Source: Owenia fusiformis
Taxonomy: Eukaryota; Annelida; Polychaeta; Sabellida; Oweniidae
DNA length: 64,000 nt
Reading direction: 5' to 3'
NCBI GenBank assembly: GCA_903813345.2
Contig: CAIIXF020000008.1
Span: forward strand, 14,370,822-14,434,821
Shown: one piece after another, positions 60,530 to 64,000 of the stretch
Position numbering within the stretch: the first letter of the stretch is position 1
How the letters are laid out: the number at the start of each line of letters is the position of its first letter
Notes under the pieces: generated by a model
What the model saw: only the letters and a program-made list of their open reading frames with translations
Told to the model about the DNA's origin: nothing
Databases searched by the model: none
Made by a program: the position numbers and the translations under genes

Positions 60530-61058
60530 GGTGTATTTAAAGGATTACCTGCTTATTTGAATAGACCTTTCGGTAGGAAACCCTAACAAGACACAATAGA
60601 TTGCAGAAAGTAGGAGCAAATTAAGGGCTTGCAATAAGAAAGGCGAGTATTAACACAATTGTTCGTTACAAAGGCCAGATTAGCGGTAAACAAGCACGAG
60701 AGGGTTGTCAAAAGGCGGAGGATCATTATTCGATATTCAGTTGGACTCGAACCACCCACCGGGAAACATACATACGCAACTACTGCAGCAACATCATTCA
60801 TTCGTTCATTTAGGATATTTGGACTTACAGCTAATACTGTAGAGATCATTTTGTGAATATTTATGACTTTATTTGTTACTATTCTGAATTATTGAGACTT
60901 GGAAAATTCGGAGAAAAATATTGAGCAAAAAGGACGGACAATTAAAAAAGACGATTGACGAAAATTCTTGCAATTACAAGAAATAAACTTCTTATACTAA
61001 AAGATAAGGACTAGAAACTTAAAGTAAGAAGACAAAAGTTTCAGAGAAATAATTAAAA
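60530..61058 (+). promoter_or_regulatory. Presumed Gsc promoter and 5' leader
   Basis: A TATTTAAA stretch (60534) abuts GGATTA (60542), the core bound by Otx/K50 homeodomains; another GGATTA is at 60365. The last 130 bp before the ATG are very A-rich. Assignment rests on position only. Confidence 0.25.
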
Positions 61059-61281
61059 ATGCAGCATCTTCCTTATTACTACCACCCTGGAGGTGACGTG
61101 AAACCCAACGCAGGGAGCCTGCTCGGACCTACCGCCAGTCCAAGTTTGTTCAGCATTGATAGCCTACTGGCTCCCAGGCCGCACCTTTACCAGAGACCCG
61201 GGCTGCCCTCACCCTACTTCCCCTATCCAGCGGGCCTTGCCGCTGCTGCTGCAGCACATCACGCGCATCAAGATTTCTTAG
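61059..61281 (+). CDS. Gsc: Goosecoid exon 1 (eh1 repressor motif)
   Basis: Seventy-four codons from [13 protein letters not shown] to AHQDFL plus one base, donor GTATGG. Higher GC than its surroundings, as expected for coding sequence here. Confidence 0.9.
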
Positions 61282-63467
61282 GTATGGCAACTACTTAATT
61301 CATTTTTTGTTTAACGATTTACTTATTTTGTTATTAATCAGTATAATTTTTTAGTTAAATCAAATTTATTATGTAAGTGATATATTTAGAGATTCCTGCT
61401 AAACTGTCAAAACTAAAAAATAAGTTTTTAAAATATGGAGTATATTAGGTATATATTATAAATTAAATTGAGATACTGCACTAATCATTTTTGAAACCAT
61501 ACTAGAAAGCAGCAAACAGGAATTAACTTATATAATTAAAGACTATAGATTTTCAAAACATTTTTCTATTACGACCGATATACAAATTATTTGGGATCAC
61601 TTTAATGAGGGTACAAAACACTTAAAAGACAGCGTTACTATACAACGAATCCACCAGGCTACCAGGTGGTTCGTCCTATATGCCAGGGGCATGGGGTTAG
61701 TGTCAATATTTGATACTATCATTGCACATTTAACAAAAAGGATGCAAGAAAAATAAGAGTAATCTTTAGTACCGTCTATTCATTTTAATAAACAATCATA
61801 ATCGGGATTCAGTATAGCAGAAAACAAGTGTGGTTTAATTCAATTCGTATTTAAGAAGATTCGAAGATCGGTTTCGCTCTTGAAGAAGCCCTTTGCATTT
61901 TAATTGGCCAAGTGATCGGATTTCAATCATTTCATTGATGAAGTTTGGTGCTTCATTAAAGGTGATCTCTCGATCTGATGCGGGGGTACACGCGAGGCAG
62001 ATCACACACGGGCCCAAAAACTGAAGGGACTTTAATATAATTACAAACAGGACCCCTAGCACTGCTTCTTGAAATTGAAATTAAAAATTGTTAGGTGGGT
62101 AATCACGCGAAAAGAAGACCTTAAACCCAAATGAGCAACAGTCGCTCGGTAATAAATGAATAAAATGCCTCAAAGGCAGTTGACATTAAAGATGGATTGG
62201 ATATAAAAATATTTTTAAATTGATTTCAATTTTTCAAAATTCTTAAAAGTTATGCTGACATAACTGACCAGTTGTCAGTGGCAAATGTCCGCAAATACAC
62301 ATCGATCAATCTGATAATTTTAATTCGATTATATCAAAGAAATGAGAAAGTATATTTGAAGTTTTAATGGAAAGTGACATGGGTCTAGTTAGAGATAGAA
62401 TCAAAAATTGATTAACGGTACACGATATAAGGATACGATGAGTATGAACGAGTGACTTCAATAAAGTTGTCAAGAAAAACCTGTCAAGATAGGCCTCCGA
62501 TACAGCCGATCATTTATTCATTTCAGCTCTTCTCCCACGGACTGGTGACTTCCAATAGCAAAGTATCATATCAGTTTCCTAACCGAAGCCATCCCAAAAA
62601 TCTCATCAAAAGTCAAAATTAAGGACAGAGTTTTGAAAACGTGGCATCGTCATGTTGGATTTTACAATTAATAAAAGTAATTTTACTGTCAAAAAAGAAA
62701 TCAGTGACTTGATAATTGAATATATTTTGAATTGTTACCAACTTCCTACAACTACATTCGTGTCACCTAAAATTGAAAATAATATTAAATTATAATGATA
62801 AATTATTCCTGATGTGAAATGTATACGTTCTCTATCAGATGTATTTGATACCTCAGTCAAAAGTTCAATTATTTCGAATTATATCTTTATTTATAAAACT
62901 TTATGGGTAATCATATATCTCTCTTGGGTTTTATATGAGAAACAATGGCTATTGGGAGATTGAAACATCAGGGGAGGAGAAAATTTTCCAAATCAGTAAA
63001 TCAAGAGTTATCAAATTCAAACAAACGGCTGGTGTAAGAGATCCACATCACATAGAAAAACTGCCCCTCGTATATATTAATATATGTCCCAACTGGCCCT
63101 ATTGCAACAACCATATAGTGCGAAACGAATGTAAAGAGAGTTCGTTGAGTTATTTATGATAAGCCAGTAACAAAAGAGAAAAGGAGACAAAAAGCCCAAA
63201 ATATCCATTCCGATAAAACAATAAAGACATATTAAATTAATTGAGATTTTCTTTTTTGATTCAGGTGCATATCCCTCCCCATTTCCGGGTTTTATGCCAG
63301 CGGATTTTGTGCGAGCTGGACACAAACGCAAGAGGCGACACCGAACTATTTTCACAGAGGAGCAGTTGGAGGAACTAGAGGCCACATTTCACAAGACGCA
63401 TTATCCCGATGTATTACTACGCGAGGAACTTGCAATGAAAATAGATCTGAAAGAGGAGAGAGTTGAG
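61059..63467 (+). CDS. Gsc: Goosecoid homeobox gene, first two exons (3' part beyond window)
   Basis: Gsc is a paired-class (K50) homeodomain repressor acting in organiser/foregut and anterior patterning. Exon 1 (61059-61281) carries the eh1/GEH motif FSIDSLLA (residues 31-38), which recruits Groucho/TLE, and an alanine-histidine tract. Exon 2 (63265-63467) carries [20 protein letters not shown] onward to KEERVE, homeodomain positions 1-46. The intron after position 46 is shared by many paired-class genes. The remaining exon, with VWF.NRR and Lys50, is not found by 64000. The start ATG follows an AT-rich leader and gives the eh1 motif in its usual N-terminal position. Confidence 0.93.
61282..63264 (+). 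other. Goosecoid intron 1
   Basis: About 2 kb of AT-rich DNA with no repeat or ORF that I can support. Confidence 0.7.
63265..63467 (+). CDS. Gsc: Goosecoid exon 2 (homeodomain helices 1-2)
   Basis: Acceptor TTTGATTCAG. Reads [20 protein letters not shown] and then the homeodomain to position 46. Donor GAG|GTGAGA. Confidence 0.95.
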
Positions 63468-64000
63468 GTGAGAGAATTGAAAAATCATACAACGCTAAAT
63501 ATGCTGACTTAAATTTTCATTTTCCATGTGCATGGCCCCAACTGTATCATTGGCATGTAAATTGACGATGGAAATAATAAATTGGGTGTTTGTTGATGTT
63601 GTCCTTTCGATCTAGATTACGGATAAAGTGTCTTTCTATTTTCTTTGGATATCGGTTTTAAAGGAACATTTATAGTTTTAGTTTGGTTTTCAACTTGTTA
63701 TATTTTGGGTGTGGGAATTTTTAAAGAGTTTGCTGTCGGGATAGATTTTTGCAAAAGACCCGCTGATTGAAATATCATCCAATTTCCAGACGCCAATGTA
63801 TCAATAGCTTCAAAAAATCTTTCTTTGCCGCAAAAGAGCTCTTGGAATAAAATACTTCACCTATGAATACAAATCTAAGAGTAAACGTGTAATTTATAAT
63901 CACAAAGGAGGGGCAAGTGGCCTGGGGGTGTTTTCTATAGAGAGGAGTAAAACATACAAAACACAATCAATAGACCATTGCTCTTTTACCCTATTTAGGA
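63468..64000 (+). other. Goosecoid intron 2, partial
   Basis: No VWFKNRRAKW-coding exon is seen; the next exon lies beyond the window. Confidence 0.6.

Noticed and set aside
60690-60775. tRNA-like word GGACTCGAACC (complement GGTTCGAGTCC) upstream of Gsc
   Set aside because: The T-stem does not pair and no acceptor, D or anticodon arms can be drawn.

Overview
This is animal nuclear DNA. The genes have many exons, GT-AG introns with pyrimidine-rich acceptors, AT-rich introns, nested intronic genes and dense DNA-transposon debris. Ependymin-related genes, a one-Ig/TIR receptor and goosecoid point to an invertebrate, most likely a marine lophotrochozoan (mollusc or brachiopod grade). That placement is inference.

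Region 1 (1-44,600, + strand) is the C-terminal half of ANAPC1/APC1, the largest scaffold subunit of the anaphase-promoting complex. Thirty exons can be chained in phase from 608 to a stop at 43,828, about 1,140 codons, and the 5' half lies outside the window. Exon phases agree at every junction, so the gene looks intact despite introns full of foreign DNA. Two other genes sit in its introns on the - strand: an intronless Ig-TIR receptor (6,751-8,959) with a frame break between the membrane segment and the TIR domain, and a three-exon ependymin-related gene (37,596-39,869). A second ependymin-related gene (45,173-45,883, -) lies tail to tail with ANAPC1.

Three tandem arrays in ANAPC1 are each built from an exon edge: (a) about 14 copies of the acceptor of exon 3; (b) about 68 copies of a 70-bp unit made of the last 20 nt of intron 18 plus the first 50 nt of exon 19 (26,776-31,514), so every unit is a complete 3' splice site; (c) about 10 copies of a ~64-bp unit that begins in the last coding codons and spans the stop codon. 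This is the most unusual feature of the window.

Intron 8 carries a ~9-kb DNA transposon (12,843-21,824) with inverted ends and an apparent 4-bp target duplication. Its single long reading frame joins an OTU-type cysteine protease to a DDE/DDD-type transposase. The frame is split by a second transposon (15,662-19,631) with 8-bp target duplications and ends made of 15-bp iterons. That element itself holds a Tc1/mariner-type element and a large palindrome.

Region 2 (46-61 kb) is a gene-poor stretch with a decayed LINE reverse transcriptase, MITEs and a repeat block. Region 3 (61,059 to the end, +) holds the first two exons of goosecoid (Gsc): an eh1 repressor motif in exon 1 and homeodomain positions 1-46 in exon 2. 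The exon with the recognition helix is past the window end.
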